Source: Caldithrix sp. RBG_13_44_9
Lineage (GTDB): Bacteria; Calditrichota; Calditrichia; RBG-13-44-9
DNA: 60,357 nt
NCBI GenBank assembly: GCA_001771055.1
Contig: MESS01000079.1
Location: 1-60,357, forward strand
Direction: 5' to 3'
Shown here: positions 53,367 to 60,357 of the stretch, piece after piece
Numbering within the stretch: position 1 is the first letter of the stretch
Layout of the letters: each line of letters begins with the position of its first letter
Made by a program: the position numbers and the translations under genes
Notes under the pieces: model-generated
The model's input: only the letters and a program-made list of their open reading frames with translations
What the model was told of the DNA's origin: nothing
The model's database searches: none

Positions 53367-54995
53367 ATGGCAAAATTAATTGAATATAGTTCGGAAGCCC
53401 GGAGCAAACTGCGAAAAGGTGTGGATCGTTTGGCCGAGGCTGTGAAGGTGACTCTGGGTCCCAAAGGCCGCAATGTGGTCATCGACAAGAAATTTGGCGC
53501 TCCCACCGTTACCAAGGATGGCGTAACCGTGGCAAAAGAGATCGAGTTGGAAGATCCCATGGAGAACATGGGTGCCCAGATGGTGAAGGAAGTTGCTTCC
53601 AAAACCAGTGATGATGCTGGTGACGGAACCACTACTGCCACTATACTGGCCCAATCTATTTTTACTGAGGGTTTAAAGAATGTTACTGCCGGTGCGAATG
53701 CAACGGATATCCGCCGGGGTATCGATGAAGCAGTAAAGGTGGTAGTCGGTGAATTAAAGAAGTTGAGCAAAGAGGTGGAAGGCAAGAAAGAGATTGCTCA
53801 GGTTGGCGCCATCTCTGCCAATAATAACATGGCCATTGGTGATCTGTTGGCTGACGCCATGGAAAAAGTTGGAAATGAAGGTGTTATTACCGTTGAAGAA
53901 TCAAAGACCCTGGAAACTGTTCTGGATGTGGTAGAAGGTATGCAGTTTGATCGCGGTTATTTGTCTCCCTATTTCGTGACTGATCCGGAAAACATGGAAG
54001 CCATAATGGAAGATGTTGCAGTTTTAATCAATGAAAAAAAGATTTCCAATATGAAAGAACTGCTGCCCATTCTGGAAAAAATTGCCCAAACTGGCAAGCC
54101 ATTGTTGATCATTGCTGAGGATGTTGAAGGTGAAGCTCTGGCCACTCTGGTGGTAAATAAAATTCGCGGTACCCTGAAAGTGTGTGCGGTGAAAGCTCCG
54201 GGATTTGGTGACCGTCGGAAAGCGATGCTGGAAGATATCGCCGTGCTGACCAACGGCCGGGTGATCAGTGAAGAGACCGGCTTTAAACTGGAAAATGCCG
54301 TTCTCAGTGATCTCGGCTCAGCCAAGCGGATTGTGGTGGACAAAGAGAACACCACCATTGTGGAAGGCTCTGGCAAGAAGGATGAAATTAAAGGCCGTAT
54401 TGCTCAGATTAAAAAGCAGATCGAAAATACGACTTCCGATTACGACCGGGAAAAACTGCAGGAAAGATTGGCCAAACTGGCAGGTGGTGTAGCAGTAATT
54501 AAAATTGGGGCAGCCACTGAAATTGAAATGAAAGAGAAAAAAGCTTTGGTGGAAGATGCCTTACATGCCACCCGCGCTGCAGTTGAGGAAGGTATTGTTC
54601 CGGGCGGTGGGGGTGCCTATCTGCGATGTCTGCCGGCCCTGGATAAGATGAAACTGGATGGGGACAAACAAATTGGTGTCCATATTGTCCGCCGTGCCCT
54701 GGAAGAACCCATTCGCCAGATCGTAAATAACTGCGGTCTGGAAGGATCGGTAGTGGTTGATAAAGTGAAGGCTTCCGGCAAAAATTTCGGTTTCAATGCA
54801 GCCACCGAGGAATATGAAGATGACATGGTAAAGGCTGGTATCATTGATCCTACCAAAGTTTCTCGGACTGCCATTGAAAATGCGTCTTCGGTAGCTGGTA
54901 TGTTACTGATGACCGAGGCATTGGTGGTTGAGAAGAAAGAAGATGAAAAAGCAATGCCGCATATGCCTCCCGGTGGCGGCGCTGGGATGTATTAA
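53367..54995 (+). CDS. groL: Chaperonin GroEL
   Basis: 542 residues with all GroEL hallmarks: VKVTLGPKGRNVVIDKKFG, the ATP site DGTTTATILAQ, and CAVKAPGFGDRRKAML. It ends with a GGG-rich PHMPPGGGAGMY tail. A typical RBS (GATAGGAGAT) precedes the ATG 26 bases after groES. No unusual changes seen. Confidence 0.98.
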   Translation: MAKLIEYSSEARSKLRKGVDRLAEAVKVTLGPKGRNVVIDKKFGAPTVTKDGVTVAKEIELEDPMENMGAQMVKEVASKTSDDAGDGTTTATILAQSIFTEGLKNVTAGANATDIRRGIDEAVKVVVGELKKLSKEVEGKKEIAQVGAISANNNMAIGDLLADAMEKVGNEGVITVEESKTLETVLDVVEGMQFDRGYLSPYFVTDPENMEAIMEDVAVLINEKKISNMKELLPILEKIAQTGKPLLIIAEDVEGEALATLVVNKIRGTLKVCAVKAPGFGDRRKAMLEDIAVLTNGRVISEETGFKLENAVLSDLGSAKRIVVDKENTTIVEGSGKKDEIKGRIAQIKKQIENTTSDYDREKLQERLAKLAGGVAVIKIGAATEIEMKEKKALVEDALHATRAAVEEGIVPGGGGAYLRCLPALDKMKLDGDKQIGVHIVRRALEEPIRQIVNNCGLEGSVVVDKVKASGKNFGFNAATEEYEDDMVKAGIIDPTKVSRTAIENASSVAGMLLMTEALVVEKKEDEKAMPHMPPGGGAGMY

Positions 54996-55012
54996 TCCTG
55001 AATTATTTTCGC

Positions 55013-55046
55013 AAAAAAAACCCTCGGTTTCCGAGGGTTTTTTGTT
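55013..55046 (+). terminator. Strong intrinsic terminator after groEL
   Basis: A 7-bp GC-rich stem, CCCTCGG pairing with CCGAGGG around a TTT loop (extended by A/T pairs), followed by TTTTTTG and more T. It lies 18 bases after the groEL stop. Confidence 0.95.
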
Positions 55047-55211
55047 TTATACGTGTTAGAAGTGACAATTTAAAATGGATGGGATGTCAGCCCTTTACTT
55101 TCTTGCTATTACTTAAAACTGTGATTCCTATAAATTCAATTAACGAGTGCAGAATATTTTGGTTGTAAGAGACTCTGTTTATTTATAAATTTTCGCTTCA
55201 ATAAGCTGGTT

Positions 55212-56036
55212 GTGACTATGTCAATCAATTCGGATATTAAAAAAATTACTGTCCCCGATATCATTGCCCGGAAAGGCAGTTCCCGGAAAATTTCTGCCCT
55301 CACTGCTTATGATTTTCTTATGGCTGAGATGCTGGATGAAGCCGGAATCGACATTATTCTGGTGGGGGATTCTGCCGGTATGGTAGTCGCCGGATATTCC
55401 ACTACTTTACCGGTGAGTATGGAGGAAATGCTGTATCATACCCGGATCGTGGGCAAAGCCGTAAAGCAGGCCCTGGTGGTGGCGGATATGCCCTTTTTAT
55501 CTTACCAAACCTCACTGGAGCAGGGAATTTTGAATGCCGGAAGATTCCTTAAGGAAGCGGAAGCTCAGGCAGTTAAAATTGAAGGGGGAGAGTGTTACGC
55601 AATGCTGGTGAGGCGATTAGTGGAAACAGGAATTCCGGTGATGGGACATCTGGGTCTATTACCGCAGTCAGTCCACAAATATGGCGGCTATAAGCTGCAA
55701 GGGAAAGAACCGGAAATTGCTGAAAAATTGCTGCGGGATGCCCGGATCTTAGAGGAAAGTGGTGTATTCTCCATTGTATTGGAAAAAATTCCGGTTGATT
55801 TGGCCAGGAAGATTACTCAGGCAGTCAAAGTCCCGACTATTGGTATTGGAGCAGGGCCGGCCTGTGACGGACAAATTCTGGTGAGTCATGATATGTTGGG
55901 AATTTATGATAAATTCAAACCGAAATTTGTCCGGCGTTATGCAGAATTGGGCCGCGAGATGAGAAAAGCTTTCCGCCAGTATATCAAGGATGTTCAGACC
56001 GGTCATTTCCCTGCAGCCGAAGAGTCTTTCGATTAA
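55212..56036 (+). CDS. panB: 3-methyl-2-oxobutanoate hydroxymethyltransferase
   Basis: 274 residues (272 if the ATG at 55218 is used instead of the GTG at 55212; neither has a clear RBS). Family motifs: KISALTAYDFLMAEMLDEAGIDIILVGDSAGMV with the metal Asp, VKIEGGE, GHLGLLPQSVHKYGGYKLQG, GIGAGPACDGQILV. It adds a hydroxymethyl group to 2-oxoisovalerate to make ketopantoate. It begins the pantothenate pair with panC 39 bases downstream. Confidence 0.96.
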   Translation: MTMSINSDIKKITVPDIIARKGSSRKISALTAYDFLMAEMLDEAGIDIILVGDSAGMVVAGYSTTLPVSMEEMLYHTRIVGKAVKQALVVADMPFLSYQTSLEQGILNAGRFLKEAEAQAVKIEGGECYAMLVRRLVETGIPVMGHLGLLPQSVHKYGGYKLQGKEPEIAEKLLRDARILEESGVFSIVLEKIPVDLARKITQAVKVPTIGIGAGPACDGQILVSHDMLGIYDKFKPKFVRRYAELGREMRKAFRQYIKDVQTGHFPAAEESFD

Positions 56037-56075
56037 AATAATCAGCTAAAAAATTATTTTGAGCCCAAAGGAAAA

Positions 56076-56930
56076 ATGCGGGTCGTAAAGCAGATCCCCG
56101 AGATGCAAACGCTGTCAAAAGAGTTTCGCAATTCCGGGAAAACCATTGGACTGGTTCCTACTATGGGGTATCTTCATGAGGGTCATATGAGTCTCATGCG
56201 AAATCTCCGGGATCAGTGCCAGGTACGGGTAGTCAGTATTTTTGTTAATCCAACTCAGTTCGGGCCCAATGAGGATCTGGCAAAATATCCCCGTGATTTT
56301 GACCGCGATAAGCAGTTGTGCCGGGAAGAAAAAGTTGATGTTATTTTTTATCCCTCCAGTCAGAAAATGTATCCACCTCATTATCATACCTATATTCAGG
56401 TTGAAAATCTATCGGAAGTGATGTGCGGCCGTTCACGCCCTGGCCATTTCCGGGGAGTAGCTACAGTGGTGGCTAAGCTCTTCAATATTATCAATCCTCA
56501 TATTGCCATCTTCGGGGAAAAGGATTATCAGCAAGTGGTGGTTATCCGGCAAATGGTAAATGATCTGAATTTTGAGGTCCAGATTTTAACGTCCCCGATT
56601 GTCCGGGAAACGGATGGACTGGCGATGAGCTCCCGGAATAAATATCTTACCGCCGCAGAACGAAAGTTCGCTCCGGTTTTATATCAGAGTCTGCTGGAGG
56701 CAGAGAAGATGTGCCAGCGAGGAATTCAGAATCCGGCCGAAATCGTTGAGAAAATGACCGCCTTGCTGAATAAAATTCCGCAATCGAGAATTGACTATAT
56801 TTCACTGGTCCGTCCGGAGACCTTAACTCCGGTTGAAAAAATCCAAGGTCAGGTACTTGTTGCTCTGGCGGTTTATCTGGGTAGTACCCGTTTAATTGAC
56901 AATATAATCATCAAGGGATTGTTAAAGTAA
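56076..56930 (+). CDS. panC: Pantothenate synthetase
   Basis: 284 residues. The class I nucleotidyl-ligase motif is GYLHEGHMSLM, SIFVNPTQFGPNEDLAKYPR is the pantoate-binding region, and MSSRNKYL is the KMSKS-like motif. It joins pantoate and beta-alanine using ATP. A panD gene is not in the window. Confidence 0.97.
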   Translation: MRVVKQIPEMQTLSKEFRNSGKTIGLVPTMGYLHEGHMSLMRNLRDQCQVRVVSIFVNPTQFGPNEDLAKYPRDFDRDKQLCREEKVDVIFYPSSQKMYPPHYHTYIQVENLSEVMCGRSRPGHFRGVATVVAKLFNIINPHIAIFGEKDYQQVVVIRQMVNDLNFEVQILTSPIVRETDGLAMSSRNKYLTAAERKFAPVLYQSLLEAEKMCQRGIQNPAEIVEKMTALLNKIPQSRIDYISLVRPETLTPVEKIQGQVLVALAVYLGSTRLIDNIIIKGLLK

Positions 56931-57093
56931 TTTTTAACTGAACCACTTTTCACCAGCTTCCTGATTCTTAGTCCAGAAAACAGTATGATCAATTTTTGAC
57001 CTTAATCAAGACTTGATACGGCATCAATGAGGTATTTTTATTTCGTTTGTTAAATAGAATTTCATTTGTTGATAATAATTATTAGAGGAAACG

Positions 57094-57828
57094 ATGAGTC
57101 TTGCAACGGTAATCCTGGCCGCTGGTAAAGGGAAGCGCATGAAATCTGATCTGCCGAAAGTTTTGCATCCTTTGCTGGGGCGACCCATGATCCATTATGT
57201 AATTGAAACTGCCCGGGCCATAGGTTCCACAAAAATCATCCTGGTCGTGGGTCATAAAAAAGAGCTGGTGATTGATGCCACCCGGGATGAGAATGTGGAT
57301 TATGCTTTTCAGGAACAGCAGCTGGGGACCGGTCACGCTGTGCTGCAGGCCAGGTCGTTTTTACAGGATGCTGAAAGTGATGTTCTGGTTTTATCGGGTG
57401 ACGTGCCATTGCTTACTCCTGTTACTTTAAGTCAATTGATAAAAATACAGCAGCAGGAACGTCCGCTGGCCTCCCTTTTAACCGCAGAAATGGAGGATCC
57501 CACCGGATATGGAAGGATTGTCAGAAATACTGCTGGCTTTGTTCGCCAGATCGTTGAGCAAAAAGATGCCACGGCTGATATCCTGAAAATTAGGGAGATC
57601 AATGTAGGCATTTACATTTTCCAATGCCGCCTGTTATTCGATACCCTGCCACGGTTGAGCAACAACAACAGTCAGGGAGAATATTATCTGCCGGATGTGA
57701 TAAAAATTTATGTGGATCGGGGAGATAAAGTGGCGGCGATCTTAACTCCCAATGCCGAGGAAACTCACGGTATCAACGATATCACTCAATTAGAGCATGC
57801 CGAAAAAATTCTGAGTAAAAGAAAATAA
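57094..57828 (+). CDS. UDP-GlcNAc pyrophosphorylase-like protein, GlmU N-terminal domain only
   Basis: 244 residues that align with the GlmU uridylyltransferase half: LAAGKGKRMKSDLPKVLHPLLG, FQEQQLGTGHAV, LSGDVPLL, GYGRIVR and NVGIYIF. The protein ends in a helix just where the left-handed beta-helix acetyltransferase of GlmU would begin. The stop at 57826-57828 is followed by noncoding sequence with no repeat-rich frame, so it does not look like a recent truncation. UTP plus GlcNAc-1-P is the best guess; other hexosamine-1-P substrates are possible. Confidence 0.9.
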   Translation: MSLATVILAAGKGKRMKSDLPKVLHPLLGRPMIHYVIETARAIGSTKIILVVGHKKELVIDATRDENVDYAFQEQQLGTGHAVLQARSFLQDAESDVLVLSGDVPLLTPVTLSQLIKIQQQERPLASLLTAEMEDPTGYGRIVRNTAGFVRQIVEQKDATADILKIREINVGIYIFQCRLLFDTLPRLSNNNSQGEYYLPDVIKIYVDRGDKVAAILTPNAEETHGINDITQLEHAEKILSKRK

Positions 57829-58030
57829 CAGCCAATCGCAAGAAAGAGCTGACCCCGATTTTCAAGAACTTTACTAATTCCTCGAATTTGTTAAAACACA
57901 TCTGCAGAAGTTTTTCTCTATCCCTTCTATAAAAGATAGCAGCGATTCATATTTTCCCGCCTAAAGCATTGTTTGTCCGTCAAAAATAGAGTATATTTTC
58001 CACTTGTTAATAGAAGTTGAAGGTCAAAAA

Positions 58031-59416
58031 ATGAAAAATGGTGAAGAGACAATTCCGATCGATCAACGGCCGGATTACATATCGCAAATTAATGCCCGTA
58101 CTAAAATTATTGACATTCTGACCAAAGTAGATACCCGACAGGCATATTCTGATAAACTGCTGGAAAAAGAGCTGCTGAATTTGGAGGATGTGGATAAAAG
58201 GTTTATCACTGAAGTGGTGAATGGAGTTCTGCGCTGGCGGCTGCGGCTGGATTGGTATTTGAACCAGCTGTATTTAGGGGAATATGATAATCTACTGGTG
58301 GATGTAAAAAACAACCTGCGGTCATCAGTCTACCAACTGATTTATCTTGATAAAATTCCGGCATATGCAATACTCTATGAAGCAGTAGAAATTGCCAAAG
58401 CCAAGTATAACCAGAAAACCGCCAATCTGGTGAATGCCATCCTGCGGAATTTTTTACGGCAGTATAAAAAGTTTGAATTTCTGGAAACTCAGTTGGATGT
58501 ATTGGATAAACTGTCATTTCGCTATTCTCATCCTAAATGGTTGATTCAGCGCTGGATCGAATACTGGGGAGTTGATGAGGTCCGTTTATTATGTGAGGTC
58601 AATAATCAGCGTCCCCGGCTGGCAGTAAGAATCAATGAATCACTCATCGATCGGGATACATTTTTTCAAACCTTGGATTCTCATAAAATCATTTATGAAG
58701 TTCATGAGGAATTTAAAAACTTTCTCTGGATCGATAATTTTCAGGATTTCCGTAACCTGGAATTGATCAGTAAAGGCTGGGTTTCAGTCCAGGATATCAG
58801 TACTGGTCTGCCGGTGCTCTTGCTGGATCCCCGGCCGGGAGAAATTATTTTAGACATGTGCGCTGCTCCTGGTGGTAAAACCGGATTGATTGCTGAGAAG
58901 ATGAATGGCAGTGGCATTCTGTTAGCACTGGACAGGCAAATTGCCCGGTTAAAAACGCTGAAGGATAATCTGAAAAGAATGCAATATTCCCAGTATCAGG
59001 TGGTAACAGCTGATTCCACCAAAATCCCCAGCCGTCTTATTTTTGATAAGATATTGATAGATGCTCCCTGTTCCGGATTTGGGGTTTTGAGTAAAAGAGT
59101 AGATCTGAAATGGAAACGGACCGAGCAGGATATTATGAATATGAAAAATTTGCAGCTGCATTTGTTGGAGACAGCTGCCTCGGTATTGAAATCTGATGGG
59201 TATATGGTCTACTGTACCTGTACGATTGAACCGGAAGAGAATGAAAAAAACGTACTTCAATTCAGCAAACAACACCCGGAATTTGAACTCCTGAAGCTGC
59301 GGGAGCGGATTCCCGATAAATATATACATGACCAGTATTTTATTCAGACTTTTCCGCATAAACACCGCATGGATGGTTCTTTTGCGGCCTTACTGCGAAA
59401 AAAGTCCGGGAAGTAA
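58031..59416 (+). CDS. rsmB: 16S rRNA (cytosine-967-C5) methyltransferase
   Basis: 461 residues from the ATG at 58031 (GAAGGT RBS); a TTG at 58004 would add nine residues over the RBS. The N-terminal NusB-like RNA-binding domain is followed by the RsmB/Nol1-type methyltransferase: SAM motif DMCAAPGGKTGLIAEKM, LIDAPCSGFGVLSKR, and catalytic-region Cys residues in the PCSG and CTCTIEPEENE segments. Methylates C967 of 16S rRNA. Confidence 0.95.
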   Translation: MKNGEETIPIDQRPDYISQINARTKIIDILTKVDTRQAYSDKLLEKELLNLEDVDKRFITEVVNGVLRWRLRLDWYLNQLYLGEYDNLLVDVKNNLRSSVYQLIYLDKIPAYAILYEAVEIAKAKYNQKTANLVNAILRNFLRQYKKFEFLETQLDVLDKLSFRYSHPKWLIQRWIEYWGVDEVRLLCEVNNQRPRLAVRINESLIDRDTFFQTLDSHKIIYEVHEEFKNFLWIDNFQDFRNLELISKGWVSVQDISTGLPVLLLDPRPGEIILDMCAAPGGKTGLIAEKMNGSGILLALDRQIARLKTLKDNLKRMQYSQYQVVTADSTKIPSRLIFDKILIDAPCSGFGVLSKRVDLKWKRTEQDIMNMKNLQLHLLETAASVLKSDGYMVYCTCTIEPEENEKNVLQFSKQHPEFELLKLRERIPDKYIHDQYFIQTFPHKHRMDGSFAALLRKKSGK

Positions 59417-59425
59417 CGTTTTATC

Positions 59426-60357
59426 CTACAGTTTTGTCCCGTAGATCCGGTAGGTTTTGTAAATTTTCCCGCCCATCAATTTTGCCGCTCTGAGCATCAG
59501 ATCATTATCTTCCAGGATCCAGGACATTTCTGCGCTGGGGTATCCTTTTTTGACACCTTTTTCGAACGTTTCCAGATAAAATAATCCACCAATGCCAGCA
59601 TGTTGTAATTCCTGTACCACTCCCAGAGTGATGACCCGCAGGCTGTTTATTTTTTTCTTGGCGGTGAGAAAGGTGATGAAGCCAAAGGGGAATAGCCTTC
59701 CATTGGGAATCTTTTTAAAGACCTGGTTATAATCCGGCAGGGCTAAAGAGAAACCCACCGGCTTATCTTTGATTTCAGCGATGAATACCAGATCGGGATC
59801 GAGTATTTTCTTGAAATCATCCGCGATAAAATCAAACTCTGCCGGGGTCATGGGAACAAATCCCCAGTTCCGGGACCAGGCGTTGTTGTAAACGGTGCGG
59901 ATGCGTTCCAGTTCGGCGTTAAAGTCATTCAAACGCACCGGCCGAATATTGATCCCCAATTTTTCTTTGGTAGCCTGAGAGACTAGTCTGAGTTTATCGC
60001 TCATTATGAAGAGATCCTTATGAATATAAATTGCTACTACATCCTTCACTTTTGGGTAGCCCAATTTCAGCATCAACTCATTGTAATAGGGTGGATTATG
60101 AGTCATCATGAAGTAGGGTGGAGTATCAAATCCATCGATTAAAAATCCGATCTCGTCATTGGTGGAAGGATTCATAGGTCCCATCATAAAATCCTTGCCC
60201 TTTTTCTTCAGCCACTCCCTGGCCTCATTGAGCAGAGCCTGAAACACCTCCGGATCATTGATCCCTTCCAGAAATCCGAAGAACCCGGCATTATCTTTCT
60301 GAAAATCGTTATGATTCTGATTGGTAATGGCCGCAATTCGTCCTACCAGTTCTCCAT
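59426..60357 (-). CDS. GNAT-like acetyltransferase-family protein (5' end cut by right window edge)
   Basis: The coding frame stays open to base 60357 and the codons beyond the first internal start (GTG at 60247) read as smooth protein (GELVGRIAAITNQ and on), so the gene begins outside the window. About 310 residues are visible. The last half has the GNAT pattern of a long strand followed by LGVVQELQHAGIGGLFYLE, the acetyl-CoA loop type, and SAEMSWILEDNDLMLRAAKLMGG near the end. The first half contains MNPSTNDEIGFLIDGFD. Substrate unknown. Converges with rsmB, 9 bases apart. Confidence 0.85.
   Translation of the reverse strand, partial: GELVGRIAAITNQNHNDFQKDNAGFFGFLEGINDPEVFQALLNEAREWLKKKGKDFMMGPMNPSTNDEIGFLIDGFDTPPYFMMTHNPPYYNELMLKLGYPKVKDVVAIYIHKDLFIMSDKLRLVSQATKEKLGINIRPVRLNDFNAELERIRTVYNNAWSRNWGFVPMTPAEFDFIADDFKKILDPDLVFIAEIKDKPVGFSLALPDYNQVFKKIPNGRLFPFGFITFLTAKKKINSLRVITLGVVQELQHAGIGGLFYLETFEKGVKKGYPSAEMSWILEDNDLMLRAAKLMGGKIYKTYRIYGTKL

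Noticed and set aside
1..60357. Search by eye for tRNA and rRNA genes, CRISPR repeats, insertion sequences and prophage genes.
   Set aside because: None found. The transposase-like HTH in the phosphatase and STAS genes is part of longer intact regulatory proteins, not of an insertion element.

Overview
The window looks like part of a chromosome from a Gram-negative (diderm) bacterium, most plausibly of the FCB superphylum in a broad sense (Calditrichota / KSB1 / Ignavibacteria-like lineages). The outer-membrane logic is complete: Kdo synthesis (kdsA, B, C, D) beside LPS export genes (lptC, A, B), a patatin fused to POTRA domains and an outer-membrane barrel, and several lipoproteins. DUF4159 and DUF4175 proteins, a PPi-type phosphofructokinase, an archaeal-type ProS and an archaemetzincin fit such a lineage. 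The taxonomic placement is inference from gene content. No rRNA, tRNA, insertion sequence, prophage or CRISPR array was seen, and no gene in the window looks broken. Two genes are cut by the window edges.

Layout. 1-12.6 kb (+): a TPR protein; a two-gene partner-switching module (kinase/PP2C phosphatase plus STAS anti-anti-sigma protein) in which both proteins end in the same predicted helix-turn-helix domain; a DUF456 membrane protein; DUF4159 and DUF4175 proteins; the patatin-POTRA-barrel protein; and a small secreted protein. 13-14.4 kb (+): an M23 peptidase and a Fur-family regulator. 14.9-22.8 kb (+): a tight envelope operon kdsB-pyrG-(four-Cys protein)-kdsA-kdsC-kdsD-lptC-lptA-lptB, closed by a strong terminator. 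22.9-27.2 kb (-): PPi-PFK, a zinc-peptidase-like lipoprotein and tag.

27.5-34.8 kb is the most distinctive block. A membrane histidine kinase with two c-type-heme-like motifs in its periplasmic domain (CYACH and a CX4CH) and an NtrC-family sigma-54 activator lie on the + strand, followed by an archaemetzincin. Facing them on the - strand is an operon of a membrane-anchored GcvH-like protein, a 16-cysteine ferredoxin, an NrfD/PsrC quinone-interacting membrane subunit and a second GcvH-like protein. A sigma-54-like -24/-12 element lies just upstream of this operon. Both GcvH-like proteins have Glu where the lipoylated Lys should be. My reading is a redox- or ligand-sensing, sigma-54-controlled membrane electron-transfer complex with repurposed, non-lipoylated H-protein folds. 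It is the best candidate here for an undescribed system.

35-52.6 kb is mostly housekeeping and mixed functions: rhomboid protease, ProS, Nudix, hotdog thioesterase, agmatinase, an unrecognised helical protein, an M1-like peptidase without the exopeptidase motif, a TPR protein, an adenosine-specific kinase-family protein, two sugar nucleotidyltransferases, a UDP-glucuronate decarboxylase, a P1/DmpA peptidase, two tiny proteins behind a second sigma-54-like element, YjbQ, a lone mannose-type EIIB, a histidine kinase with a degenerate receiver, and a crotonase.

52.9-60.4 kb: groES-groEL with a CIRCE operator and a strong terminator, panB-panC, a GlmU-like uridylyltransferase lacking the acetyltransferase half, rsmB, and a GNAT-like protein running off the right edge.
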